Of a stretch of DNA of 64,000 nt, positions 36,815 through 45,624 are shown piece by piece (position 1 is the first letter of the stretch; each line of letters starts with the position of its first letter). Location of the stretch: assembly GCF_000223985.1 (NCBI RefSeq), contig NZ_AFWV01000005.1, positions 186,001 through 250,000 of the forward strand. The letters run 5' to 3'. This DNA is from Thiocapsa marina 5811 (lineage in GTDB: Bacteria; Pseudomonadota; Gammaproteobacteria; Chromatiales; Chromatiaceae). A program made the position numbers and the translations under genes. The notes beneath the pieces are model-generated. The model had not been told where the DNA came from, did not search any database, and saw only the letters and a list, made by a program, of their open reading frames with translations.

Positions 36815-38755
36815 CTATCTCGACGCGCCGATGTCCTCGGAGGGGAGGTTATTGCGCTGTTTTCTGATCTGCATGAAGAACTGCGGGAATCTCGGTGATC
36901 CCCAACCGGTTGCCAGATCGTAGCCGGGTTTCGCTTCGGCGCTGAAGCTCGGGGGCTGGCTGCCCCAGGGAAAGACCTGCCAAGTGGTATCGTTGTCGCC
37001 GTAGGTGACGTCGCGGTACACCTGGCTGCGGACCTGCTCGTCGTTTCCGAATCTGTAGAGCAAGGGGCTCAAGAACCCCAGACGCCTTCTATCGATCGTC
37101 CGTAGCGCCTGATTCATGACGGCCACCGCACCGGCCATAAGCGGCGCGGCAGCGCTGGTGCCTCCGATCGCACCCCATGCACCATCGTTCAAGTAGGCAT
37201 AACCAGGGACGGAATCGGCCAGCAGTGCCACATCGGGAACAGCCCGCGCATGTTTGAACGGACCAAAGGCGTCGCCCGCGATTGCGGTTGCACGCTGCCA
37301 TCTGGGCTGTGCGAACCAGGCGCTCAAGCCGCCGGTTCCGGCGCCCATACTGATCATATCGACGGTTTGCCCAAAGAGCGACAGTTCGGCGAGCTTCTGC
37401 CAATCGTTCCAAACGACTTCCATGCGCACCGAGTTGTCCAGGTCGAACCAAAGGTTGGTGCCGCCGACGGCCGTGACCCAGGGCGATGTGGCCGGATACC
37501 CCGCACTGACGGCGCCGGCGGCGTTGGTCAGGATCTGCCCTTGCTCGAAACGGCAGGCAGTCACCCCGGAATCGCCGCTGGCCACAAAGACCGAGATCCC
37601 GGTGGCGGCGGCCCTGAGTAGTGCCCGTTCCGACAAGATGTTTTCGGCCAGATTGCCTTCGGCTTCACATCCTCCTAGCGAGATGGAGACGACGCTCGGG
37701 CGCTGAGCCGACGTTTGAGCGATAGCAGCCAGCAGGGTTCGCCCCAGACTTGCGCCGTCCGTGGCCGCTTCACCTTGTCCGTTCGTACTTTGAAACACCT
37801 GAATCTCGTCGAGCCCCGGGGCTGCGGCTGCCAGTACCTGTAAATCCAAGATGGTCTCTTGACCCGGCCCCGGCAGCGGCGGCCCGCCCGGCACCGGAAT
37901 CACGCGGGGCGTTTGCCTGGGCAACCCGAAACAGTCCGTGAATCCATCGAGGTCGGTTTGGGAAAAGCCATCGATCTCGATCAGGGCTAGACGCTCGCCC
38001 CGACCATCGAAGCTCAGCGCGTGTGCCTGATCGAGGCCGTAGGCGTGAAGCCATTGGTTTGGCGTGTAGGGGTTGCGCCCATTTCCGCTCACCCCCTCGG
38101 GGCAGCCTTCCGGAGACCCCGCATTGGAAAGGGCGGAGTTGTAAGGCCCCGAATCATGTGGCATCGGGATGAGCGTTGGAGTCAGGGAGCGTTTCGGCGA
38201 GATCTCTGCGCCAAAGACGGCTTGGCTCGCGGACTCGGCCGCTACCCGGAGAGGGGTCTGATCTAGACCGATGAGGGCTTCGACGTACGGTGCGAGCGCT
38301 TCAGGAACCTGAGCGGGCGACGTCGGCGCGAGAAAGTGTTGGCGACCATCGGCCGTTTCGTACCGGGACAGGGTCACACCGGCCAGGCGTTCGGCCTCCT
38401 CGACGCGCAGGCGCGCCTCAACATAGAGCTCGGTTGGATCCAGTCGCGAGTCCACGCCCTGTTGGGCCAGATAACGGATGACCTGTTGCGCGGCGTCAGG
38501 CGAGGGGCCAAAGCTGTCGAGCACCGCTTCCATGGACAGGTAGCGGCCATAGTGGTTGGAGTCCGGATCGCCCGCGTCCAGCGCGACTTGCTCGAGTTGC
38601 CGCTCCTTCGGTGTACGCAGGACAAACTGCACGACGAGCTCATCGGATAACGGTGCTTCTGCAATCATCCGCGCACCGTTGGGCAACGCAAAAGCGCTTC
38701 GAGCACTCAACATGATGACGATTGTCATCGCCAGACCTGAAATGAATGACTGCAT
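36815..38755 (-). CDS. Secreted sedolisin (S53) protease with pro-domain
   Basis: A 646-residue exported peptidase. A signal peptide (MQSFISGLAMTIVIMLSARS, then AFA) is followed by a Pro-kumamolisin activation domain (about 30-180) and a subtilisin-like S53 domain. Catalytic elements are visible: Glu and Asp in GQETILDLQVL, the oxyanion Asp in VASGDSGVT and the nucleophile Ser in IGGTSAAAPLMAG. A C-terminal Asp-rich loop (DVTYGDNDTTW) probably binds calcium. Sedolisins are usually active at acidic pH. The ATG at 38755 is preferred, with GAGG five bases upstream; ATGs at 38758 and 38812 are in frame. It lies between the two duplicated desulfhydrase segments. Confidence 0.87.
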   Translation of the reverse strand: MQSFISGLAMTIVIMLSARSAFALPNGARMIAEAPLSDELVVQFVLRTPKERQLEQVALDAGDPDSNHYGRYLSMEAVLDSFGPSPDAAQQVIRYLAQQGVDSRLDPTELYVEARLRVEEAERLAGVTLSRYETADGRQHFLAPTSPAQVPEALAPYVEALIGLDQTPLRVAAESASQAVFGAEISPKRSLTPTLIPMPHDSGPYNSALSNAGSPEGCPEGVSGNGRNPYTPNQWLHAYGLDQAHALSFDGRGERLALIEIDGFSQTDLDGFTDCFGLPRQTPRVIPVPGGPPLPGPGQETILDLQVLAAAAPGLDEIQVFQSTNGQGEAATDGASLGRTLLAAIAQTSAQRPSVVSISLGGCEAEGNLAENILSERALLRAAATGISVFVASGDSGVTACRFEQGQILTNAAGAVSAGYPATSPWVTAVGGTNLWFDLDNSVRMEVVWNDWQKLAELSLFGQTVDMISMGAGTGGLSAWFAQPRWQRATAIAGDAFGPFKHARAVPDVALLADSVPGYAYLNDGAWGAIGGTSAAAPLMAGAVAVMNQALRTIDRRRLGFLSPLLYRFGNDEQVRSQVYRDVTYGDNDTTWQVFPWGSQPPSFSAEAKPGYDLATGWGSPRFPQFFMQIRKQRNNLPSEDIGASR

Positions 38756-39182
38756 CATGACCTCGGCTCGGGCGAATGACCCTGACGATAAGCGATCAGG
38801 TGGAGCAGACATTCTACTACTCCCGTCGGTGGAATTGCGGGCCGCCGCCGCGGAGTGTCGCTGAACGCCGCCGCTCCCAGCGCTCCCAGCACTCCCAGAT
38901 CATCCATGCGCCCGCGGGATCCGGCCGAGCCACTGTCAGCTCGGAACCTCGTCGCACGACCGGACGGATGCTTCGGGCAACACCCGCCCTCACGCGCATC
39001 GGTGAGTCGGTATACGTCTTAATCCAGAGCATCGACGCCTTGCAAATCTGGCCAGTCGCGCCGGGCGTGCGCCTCGCGGGACCTGACCCGATTCGGATAC
39101 CAGCTGGTCAGGATCGCGCCGCAGACCGGCAGCACATCGGAGCGGACCGCGATCACCCTCTCATTCTTCGGAGAAGTCCCCG
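38756..39182. other. Intergenic region with duplicated fragments
   Basis: About 430 bp. The left part holds a small direct repetition (CGCTCCCAGCGCTCCCAGCA region near 38872-38897). The right part (39075-39137) is a copy of the end of the membrane-protein gene at 35027, joined directly to a copy of the desulfhydrase upstream region. No gene is supported. Confidence 0.6.
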
Positions 39183-40190
39183 ATGACAGCCCCATGCATT
39201 CCCCGCCTGAACCTGGCCCACCTGCCCACGCCCATCGAGCCGCTGCCGCGGCTGTCGGACCTGCTCGGCGGTCCTCGGCTCTTCATCAAGCGCGACGACC
39301 AGACCGGCCTCGCGCTTGGCGGCAACAAGACCCGCAAGCTGGAGTTCCTGGTGGCCGAAGCGCAGGCGCAGCGTGCCCGGACCCTCGTCACCGCGGGTGC
39401 CTGGCAGTCCAACCACTGTCGCCAGACCGCCGCCGCGGCGGCCCGGTGCGGGATGGACTGCATCCTGGTGTTGACCGGCGATCGTCCCGCCGAGGCAACC
39501 GGGAATCTGCTTCTCGATCACCTGCTGGGTGCGCGGATCGTCGCGACACCCGATCGCGGCGACCGCGATCGTCTCCTCGCGGAGACCGTCGAGACCGCCG
39601 CAGCGCAGGGCCGAGCCCCGTATCTGGTGCCCTACGGCGGCAGCAACCCGACCGGAGCGTTGGGCTATGCCTTTGCGATGCAGGAGGTCCTCGCGCAGGG
39701 GAGCGATGTGGACTGGATGGCCTTCGCCACCTCCAGCGGCGGCACCCAGGCCGGACTGGTCCTGGGGCAGCGTGTCTTCGGGTACGGCGGGACACTGCTC
39801 GGGGTCAGCATCGACGAACCGGCATCCGCGCTGACGTCACACGTCGCCGCCCTGGCGAGCGACGCAAGCGGGGCGCTGGGCCCACGCATCGCCTTCGATG
39901 CTGCGGACGTGCACGTCGATGATCGCTACTGCGGAGCCGGCTACGGGGTGCTGACCGATCTGGAGCGCGAGGCGATCGGGATCTTCGCCCGCACCGAAGG
40001 CATCCTGCTGGATCCGGTCTACACCGGGCGCGCGGCCGGTGGTCTGCTGGATCTCATCCGTCGGGACTTCTTCCCGAGCGATGCACGCATCCTGTTCTGG
40101 CACACCGGAGGGCAGCCGGCGTTGTTTGCCGAGCCGTACCGGAGTGCTCTGATCGAGCCGCGTATCGCGCATGAATCCTGGGCAGGTTGA
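39183..40190 (+). CDS. D-cysteine desulfhydrase / ACC deaminase family PLP enzyme
   Basis: A 335-residue fold-type II PLP enzyme. Visible features are LFIKRDDQTGLALGGNKTRK (the PLP lysine is in GGNKTRK), GAWQSNHCRQTAAAAA, VPYGGSNPTGALGY (phosphate-binding region) and GILLDPVYTGRAAGGL. Length fits D-cysteine desulfhydrase (DcyD) and ACC deaminase. The two cannot be separated by eye, but DcyD is more common in this class. It would release sulfide and pyruvate from D-cysteine. A truncated copy of its first third lies at 35812. Confidence 0.85.
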   Translation: MTAPCIPRLNLAHLPTPIEPLPRLSDLLGGPRLFIKRDDQTGLALGGNKTRKLEFLVAEAQAQRARTLVTAGAWQSNHCRQTAAAAARCGMDCILVLTGDRPAEATGNLLLDHLLGARIVATPDRGDRDRLLAETVETAAAQGRAPYLVPYGGSNPTGALGYAFAMQEVLAQGSDVDWMAFATSSGGTQAGLVLGQRVFGYGGTLLGVSIDEPASALTSHVAALASDASGALGPRIAFDAADVHVDDRYCGAGYGVLTDLEREAIGIFARTEGILLDPVYTGRAAGGLLDLIRRDFFPSDARILFWHTGGQPALFAEPYRSALIEPRIAHESWAG

Positions 40191-40251
40191 GAGGAGCACG
40201 CCCCCGATCCTCGGCGACGGAGTGCTCGAACCATCCGATTCATCAAACCCG

Positions 40252-41322
40252 TCACAACGTTCGATAGTCCTCCACATAGCGGTTTCCCTTGCCCTGCAAA
40301 CGCCGGATCCGCCGGTTGCGCTCGATCTCCCACGCATCGGGCGGATCGGCGTTGTTCCAGACCGCATAGAGCTTCTCGTCCTGCCGACTCAGACGAAAGC
40401 CGTAGGTATCGCGCATGTAGAACATGGTCCGGGCAATCTCGCCACGCACCGCATCGGGGGGTTGGACGCGGCGCAGGATCGGATCGAAGCGGATCGCGCA
40501 GTCGCCCAAACGCTGCCCGGAGCGCAGCTCGCTCCAGTTGAAATCGGAGCGCGCCGCGTTGATCGCACCGACCGCCGGAACGAGGTTGTGCAGATCGTTG
40601 TGGGCCGTGACGAACGTCGGGTCGACCCGCTCGCAGCAGGCGCGTCCCGAAAGGGTGTTGCCGTCGTCGCCTCGGCACTTGGAGAAGGCGGCGGGCTCAC
40701 GCCAACAGCGCCGAAAATTGCCGAACTGAGATGCCGGGAAGACGTGCTCGGCCTCGACCCGTTGCGCGCGGCTGCTGCCGTCCAAGGTGCGGAGCCCGCA
40801 TCCATCGAGATCGGTTCGACCATCGCGATCGTACCCGCAGCCACAGTAGAAGGTGACCCGGTGGCCGCTGTAAACGGTGTCGTAGAGCGCTGTTCTCGCC
40901 GCACTAAAGCTGGGCGCAATTCCCGTCTGATCGGTGTTCGATGCGCCGGGCAGGTCGAACGGCCAGAGATCGCGAGGCAACCATTCCGGCACCTGCTCGG
41001 CCACGACGCGACCAAGCGCATGGATGTCCACCCCGTCCAGATCGGACAGCCAAGAGCCGACGCCGGCGGTCGTATCACGCACGACATCCAACAGCAGCGT
41101 GCGGATGTCGCGCGTGATCTGGATCGCGCGCTGGCCATGCTCGGGCCAGGTCTGGACCAGCGACTCGGGCAGGAACGAGACCGAACCGATGAGGGCCAGC
41201 CCGATACCGAGATTTCGCAGTCCGTGCAGACTGCCGTGAAGGACCGGAACGAGACGGGCGAGCCCCGAGAGCCGCGGAGATTGGCGCGGTGGAGGGCGTT
41301 TCGGAGACGGGCGACGGGGCAT
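40252..41322 (-). CDS. Endonuclease I family nuclease
   Basis: A 356-residue protein with an N-terminal hydrophobic segment (LGIGLALIGSVSFLP) that could anchor or export it. A C-terminal endonuclease I domain (about 150-350) carries VEAEHVFPASQFG and AHNDLHNLVPAVGAINAARS, the His/Asn metal-binding motifs, plus CGCGYDRDGRTDLDGCG. EndA/Vvn-type enzymes cut DNA non-specifically outside the cytoplasm. The region between helix and nuclease domain is a unique linker. The N-terminus before the helix is very basic (Arg/Pro), unlike a classic signal peptide, so membrane anchoring is possible. Confidence 0.83.
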   Translation of the reverse strand: MPRRPSPKRPPPRQSPRLSGLARLVPVLHGSLHGLRNLGIGLALIGSVSFLPESLVQTWPEHGQRAIQITRDIRTLLLDVVRDTTAGVGSWLSDLDGVDIHALGRVVAEQVPEWLPRDLWPFDLPGASNTDQTGIAPSFSAARTALYDTVYSGHRVTFYCGCGYDRDGRTDLDGCGLRTLDGSSRAQRVEAEHVFPASQFGNFRRCWREPAAFSKCRGDDGNTLSGRACCERVDPTFVTAHNDLHNLVPAVGAINAARSDFNWSELRSGQRLGDCAIRFDPILRRVQPPDAVRGEIARTMFYMRDTYGFRLSRQDEKLYAVWNNADPPDAWEIERNRRIRRLQGKGNRYVEDYRTL

Positions 41323-41409
41323 CGGGGCGGGTCGACTTTACAGCGCGGCGGCCGGGCACTCTAGCAGAGCGCGCCGATTGCAGGCAGAACAACCAGACCG
41401 CAGCCCCTT

Positions 41410-42224
41410 TCACCCGAGCGGCTGCATCACCCGGCACTGCGGATACGTCGAGCATCCCCAAAACCGATCGCCAGTCTTCGACCCCTTCTTCACGGTGCGC
41501 AGGACGAGCGCGCTGCCGCACTTCGGACAGCGGCGCTGCGCCAGCGGATCCGCGCGCGTTTGAAGACTGCGCACGTGTGCTCGATTCGTTGCCGCCCCCG
41601 GCTTCAACCGGTCATGGCGATGCGCCGCAGGACGGCCTCCACCGCCGCCGCGCTGAACACCGGTTCGCGGAACGACCTGATGTAGCGAATGAAGCGGCCC
41701 CCTTGCGTCACGTTCTCCGGCATCGGGGTCTTGAAGGTGCTGGCCCCGACGAAGGTCACGACCGAGTGGATCGTCTCGGGAGGCACGTCGAGCAGCGCCT
41801 GCAAGGCTTTCACATGCTTGTAGTTCTGCAACAGCGGATTCTGAAACCGGATCGTGTGTCGGTAGATCTTCTGCGTCCACTGCGCCTGGCGCTCGCCGCC
41901 GAAGATCCAGCCCTTCATGTTCTTGGTCTCGATCGCGAAGATCCCGTAGGGCGAGACGACGACATGATCGATTTGAGTCGTGCCGTCGGGTGTCGGCAGG
42001 GTGAGATCGTGGACGGTACGATAGGTCGCGCGATCCAGCCGAAGCCGGAGTGCAAACCGAACGAGTTGCTCGCCCAAGATGCCTTTCACCCGCGGTGACT
42101 TCAGCAGCGCACCGAGGAGCGCGAGCGGAATCAGCCACCAGAGGGCGTTCAAGAGTGGCGCGAGGACGAGCGTCGGATCCATGACCGTGGGTTTCTTGGT
42201 GGGAGTATGCGGTTGCGCGAGCAC
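41410..42224 (-). pseudogene. NERD-domain protein with zinc finger, frameshifted
   Basis: The first frame (42224 to 41604) gives an N-terminal hydrophobic helix and a NERD nuclease-related domain (GTTQIDHVVVSPYGIFAIET) ending at IAMTG-stop. The continuation is in another frame: LKPGAATNRAHVRSL, then a topoisomerase-type zinc finger with CPKCGSALVLRT and FWGCSTYPQC. The expected NERD plus zinc-finger protein is restored by adding one base near 41610. NERD proteins may process nucleic acid; the role is not established. A sequencing error could explain the frameshift. Confidence 0.75.
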
Positions 42225-42393
42225 CGCAAGTGTAAGCTATGCTCGACCGTCATGCGAGCTTGGGGACAGACTCGACAGGAAAAACAGGCGCGAGATACCG
42301 ACGACTCCGACCTCGACGACACGGCGAGGTTGGTAAACTGCTCGGGCGCGAGGTGCGTCGACTGCACCCCGACCATCCAACACGGAGAAGCCG

Positions 42394-42918
42394 ATGGATC
42401 CGCTTTCCGCCGCCTTCGCGGCCTATCTCAACACCTTTTCCACGACCGTGACCGACTCGATGCAGGCCCAAAACAATTACGATGTGCAAGCTCACGTCGT
42501 GGAGCATGAAGGGTATTCCATCACCTTTCAGCATCGCCTGTGGAAGATCCTGGATGACACCGTCTGCGCCGACCTCCGACAGGACCTCACACGCTATTCG
42601 GGCTGCACCGAGGCGGCTCGGAACTGGTTCCGGGAGGCCTGCGGACGTCTGAACAACAACCCGACGGACCACTGGTCCAACGCCAAGCTGAAGACGATGT
42701 ACTGCAACGCCGCGGTGTCCTATCAACCAACGATCGCCGCCATCGAATGGTCAGCTCCGAGCGAACCCGACGCCCTGCGAAGCGCACGCGAAGCCTGCTC
42801 GCTCGCGCGCGTCGCGGTGCTCGGGGAGAACACCGCCGAGCAACGTCGCCTCAAGGCCGACGCCTGTGGTCGTTACGAGATGCTGAAAGGACAGACGTCG
42901 ATCGCGGATCACGATTGA
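42394..42918 (+). CDS. Hypothetical protein, six cysteines
   Basis: A 174-residue protein starting MDPLSAAFAAYLN. It is mostly helical, with cysteines spread through the sequence (DDTVCADL, YSGCTEA, FREACGRL, KTMYCNAA, REACSLAR, KADACGRY). No signal peptide is seen and no family is recognised. A weak GAGAAG precedes the ATG. The even spread of Cys residues could mean metal binding or disulfides if exported by another route. It is flanked by the broken NERD gene and the SRAP gene. Confidence 0.6.
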   Translation: MDPLSAAFAAYLNTFSTTVTDSMQAQNNYDVQAHVVEHEGYSITFQHRLWKILDDTVCADLRQDLTRYSGCTEAARNWFREACGRLNNNPTDHWSNAKLKTMYCNAAVSYQPTIAAIEWSAPSEPDALRSAREACSLARVAVLGENTAEQRRLKADACGRYEMLKGQTSIADHD

Positions 42919-43003
42919 CCGGGCGCGCGGCTTCCGCGAGGATCGATGCGTCGTCCCGTCGGCGTGCAAGCAACCGAAGACAGACCCGCAGGGAGATACA
43001 TCC

Positions 43004-43696
43004 GTGTGCGGACGCTACGCCCAGTTCACCTCGCCCGGGGACATCGCCGAGATCTTCGGCGCGACCCTCGACAGCGCGGACGTCGGCCCACGCTACAACG
43101 CCGCCCCGATGCAATGGTTGCCGGTCATCCGCCAGCGCCCGAGCGGAGAACGGGTCGTGCAGATGCTGCGCTGGGGCCTGCTCCCGAGCTGGGCGAAAGA
43201 CGAGACGATCGCCAACCGGCTGATCAACGCCCGCGCCGAGACCCTGGCCGAGAAGCCGTCGTTCCGCTCGGCCTTGCGCAAACGCCGCTGCATCGTCCCG
43301 GCCGACGGCTTCTACGAATGGTCCAAGCGCCCGGACGGCAAGCAACCCTATTACATCCACGCCTCCGACGGCACGCTACTGGCCTTTGCCGGGCTTTGGG
43401 AGCGCTGGACACGACCCGGCGACGGGGAGAGCATCGACAGCTTCACCATCGTCACCACCGCAGCCAACGATCCGGTGCGGGCGCTGCACGATCGTATGCC
43501 GGTGATTCTCGCACCCGAGGCCGTGGCCCGCTGGCTCGATCCGGCGACCAAGGCGGATGCGCTGACCGACCTGCTCGGCCCCTGTCCGGACGCACGGCTC
43601 GCGATTCACCCGGTCACGCAGGCGGTCGGAAACGTGCACAACGAGGGACCGGCGCTGATCGTGGCGGTATCCGACGAAGCCATATGCCCGCACTGA
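43004..43696 (+). CDS. yedK: SOS response-associated peptidase (SRAP/YedK)
   Basis: A 230-residue SRAP/HMCES-type protein. The catalytic Cys2 is exposed after Met removal (MCGRYAQFTSP). Conserved parts include RYNAAPMQWLPVI, LRWGLLPSWAKD, NARAETLAEKPSFRSAL and CIVPADGFYEW. The family binds abasic sites in single-stranded DNA and forms a protective thiazolidine crosslink through Cys2. The start is a GTG at 43004 with GGGAG about 10 bases upstream. Placement close to umuDC and an S24 protein makes a DNA-damage neighbourhood. Confidence 0.9.
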   Translation: MCGRYAQFTSPGDIAEIFGATLDSADVGPRYNAAPMQWLPVIRQRPSGERVVQMLRWGLLPSWAKDETIANRLINARAETLAEKPSFRSALRKRRCIVPADGFYEWSKRPDGKQPYYIHASDGTLLAFAGLWERWTRPGDGESIDSFTIVTTAANDPVRALHDRMPVILAPEAVARWLDPATKADALTDLLGPCPDARLAIHPVTQAVGNVHNEGPALIVAVSDEAICPH

Positions 43697-43893
43697 CGAG
43701 GAACGGACCCGACGCCGTGACGGTCGACGCGTAATCATCGAAACGCCAACGATTCTGGATGTGCGCATCGGCAAGATCATTCGCGATGCACCCGAGCTTA
43801 CCGACGAGGCACACGTCAGCGCTTGCCCCCGCCTCGGCCAAGCCTAACGAGATAGGACCTGCATAGCCGGATTGCTCGTTCAGTAGATGCTCA

Positions 43894-44439
43894 TCACCAA
43901 CTGAAGTCCCGGCACGTCGCAGGCAAGATCATCGACGGAACCCCGAATGCTGCGTCGCGCGGGCCGCAATACCATTGATAGATACCGCCGGTTTTGGCCA
44001 CACCCACGAGAGTGATCTGGTTGTATTGCCATGACTTCATGTTGTAGCGCTTCGGGAATGTCGTTGGGTTCAGCTTGATGATCAAGCTGATCGAATCTTT
44101 CGCGGTTCCGACGAACCCCCCGATTTGTGCGGCATAGGGACCGGCATAAGCAATGTTTACACCTTCCACGTATCGAGACTGGATGCTCGTTTTTTCAAGC
44201 CCGAGCTCGTTGAGTGCCGCATCTCCAGCTCCACCTTTATGCGGAAAATACCCATGATTCGTATAATAGAGTGTCGTCTCCATCTTGAGCGGCCCGAGGG
44301 CCGTCAGCGCCTCGGTGATCTTGGCACGCGACACATAGTCCTCGTACTGCGGCAATGCGATCGCCGCCAGGATGCCGATGACGGCGACGACGATCATGAG
44401 TTCGATCAAGGCAAATCCGTGCTGCTGTCCGAGCGACAT
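43894..44439 (-). CDS. Type IV pilin (PilA-like)
   Basis: A 181-residue type IV prepilin. A short leader MSLGQQHG is followed by the prepilin peptidase site G/FALIELMIVVAVIGILAA with the conserved Glu5, then the N-terminal helix and a globular domain with a C-terminal cysteine pair (QWYCGPRD, LPATCRDF), as in disulfide-loop pilins. The start is fixed by GGAGAG about 8 bases upstream; a longer frame up to 44544 is rejected. No other pilus genes are nearby, so it is an orphan major or minor pilin used by an apparatus encoded elsewhere. Confidence 0.87.
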   Translation of the reverse strand: MSLGQQHGFALIELMIVVAVIGILAAIALPQYEDYVSRAKITEALTALGPLKMETTLYYTNHGYFPHKGGAGDAALNELGLEKTSIQSRYVEGVNIAYAGPYAAQIGGFVGTAKDSISLIIKLNPTTFPKRYNMKSWQYNQITLVGVAKTGGIYQWYCGPRDAAFGVPSMILPATCRDFSW

Positions 44440-44540
44440 CCAGTCTCTCCTTACGAACGGCTCTGATTCGAACGCTCTCACGCGGCTGACACTACATCGG
44501 GTGCCGGAACCGTTCAAGCCAGATTCCGCGGCGACCACGC

Positions 44541-45014
44541 TCACCCCGCCCGCACCACCCCCGACACGACCCCGAGGATCTCCACCTCGTCCTCGACGAA
44601 CACCAACGGGTCCATGGCCTCGTTCGCCGGCTGCAGCCGAATCCCGTCGAGCTCCCGGTAAAAGCGCTTGAGGGTGACCCCGTAACCGTCGATCCGGGCC
44701 ACCACCGTCTCGCCGTTCTCCGCCGTCGGGCGTTGCTCCACGACCACCAGATCGCCCGTGTCGATGCCGTCGTCGGTCATGGACTCCCCGCGCACGTACA
44801 GCGCAAAACTGCGCCCGGCCGCGTGCCGCTTCACCAGACGGGCAGGGACCATCAGGGTCTCGCGCTCCTCGACCGCGACCACCGGTTGACCGGCGCTCAC
44901 CAGACCGAGCAGCGGCAGCGCGACGGCGGGCTCCTCGTCCGGGTCGAACGGCTCCGACTCGGGGTGCCAGGTGGGACGCAGCTGTCTACGAATCGGTTGC
45001 AACACATCGTCCAT
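44541..45014 (-). CDS. LexA/UmuD-like S24 peptidase without HTH
   Basis: A 157-residue S24-family protein. The cleavage-type site LPLLGLVSAGQP (Ala-Gly) and the Ser in RGESMTDDGI and Lys in GVTLKRFYRE catalytic dyad are visible, as is PANEAMDPL. The C-terminal LexA fold is complete. The N-terminal winged-helix DNA-binding domain is missing, and 35 disordered residues stand in its place. It could be a UmuD-like subunit or an anti-repressor. A CTG-N10-CAG sequence 30 bp upstream resembles a LexA operator. Confidence 0.8.
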   Translation of the reverse strand: MDDVLQPIRRQLRPTWHPESEPFDPDEEPAVALPLLGLVSAGQPVVAVEERETLMVPARLVKRHAAGRSFALYVRGESMTDDGIDTGDLVVVEQRPTAENGETVVARIDGYGVTLKRFYRELDGIRLQPANEAMDPLVFVEDEVEILGVVSGVVRAG

Positions 45015-45044
45015 CGCGATCTCCGGGCTATGAGCGTGTATTCG

Positions 45045-45060
45045 CTGAGTTTAGCCGCAG
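45045..45060. promoter_or_regulatory. Possible LexA operator upstream of S24 gene
   Basis: CTGAGTTTAGCCGCAG matches the CTG-N10-CAG framework of gammaproteobacterial LexA boxes. It sits about 30 bp before the start of the S24 gene on the minus strand. The inner bases fit the AT-rich consensus only partly, so this is tentative. Confidence 0.25.
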
Positions 45061-45068
45061 AACCGCGA

Positions 45069-45575
45069 TCATGCGCGCCCGATCGCGGCTGATTCGCCCA
45101 CCTCTGCGCCGATATCGAGAACAGGGTCGGACCCGAGCACCGCCGCGTGCATCTCCGCTTGCGTGTTCACGATGACGTCGCACGCCATCTCGACCATGGC
45201 GTTGACGATCGCATGCTCGGATTCGCCCGCGCGACGGAAGTCGGTGCGGATCCCGACGATCTTCGCATCCGCCGCCTTGGTCGCGAAGAAGTATCCGATC
45301 TCCCATGCGGTCCCGTCGTCGACCTGGGTGCCGTCGAGCAGGGCGATCAGGACATGGGCACGGTCGAGCCCGACCTTGCAGCGCAGGAAGATCTCCGCGC
45401 GTGCCTCGGCCCCCAAAGCGGCGATCTCCTCGGGCGTGATCAGCTCATAGGGCCAGATGATCTCGACGGGCTCGCCCCGTCGGGACGCCTGCTCGAGCAG
45501 GCGGTGTTTCGTCTTGCGGTGCCAGTCGCGTTCGGCTTCGGTGAAGAGCGGTCCCGCCAAGTAGATGACGCGCAT
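45069..45575 (-). CDS. Nucleoside 2-deoxyribosyltransferase family protein
   Basis: A 168-residue protein of the nucleoside 2-deoxyribosyltransferase superfamily. It begins VIYLAGPLFTEAERDWH, and has VGLDRAHVLIALLDGTQVDDGTAWEIGYFF with the conserved Asp and Glu of the active site. Such enzymes transfer deoxyribose between bases or hydrolyse modified nucleotides in salvage or pool cleaning. The C-terminus (after residue 120) is less conserved. No partner gene is evident; it lies between S24 and umuC genes on the same strand. Confidence 0.83.
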   Translation of the reverse strand: MRVIYLAGPLFTEAERDWHRKTKHRLLEQASRRGEPVEIIWPYELITPEEIAALGAEARAEIFLRCKVGLDRAHVLIALLDGTQVDDGTAWEIGYFFATKAADAKIVGIRTDFRRAGESEHAIVNAMVEMACDVIVNTQAEMHAAVLGSDPVLDIGAEVGESAAIGRA

Positions 45576-45624
45576 GATCGTCCCTCAGTATCCCATGTGT
45601 TCGTCCTCGCACGTCGCGCCGGCA

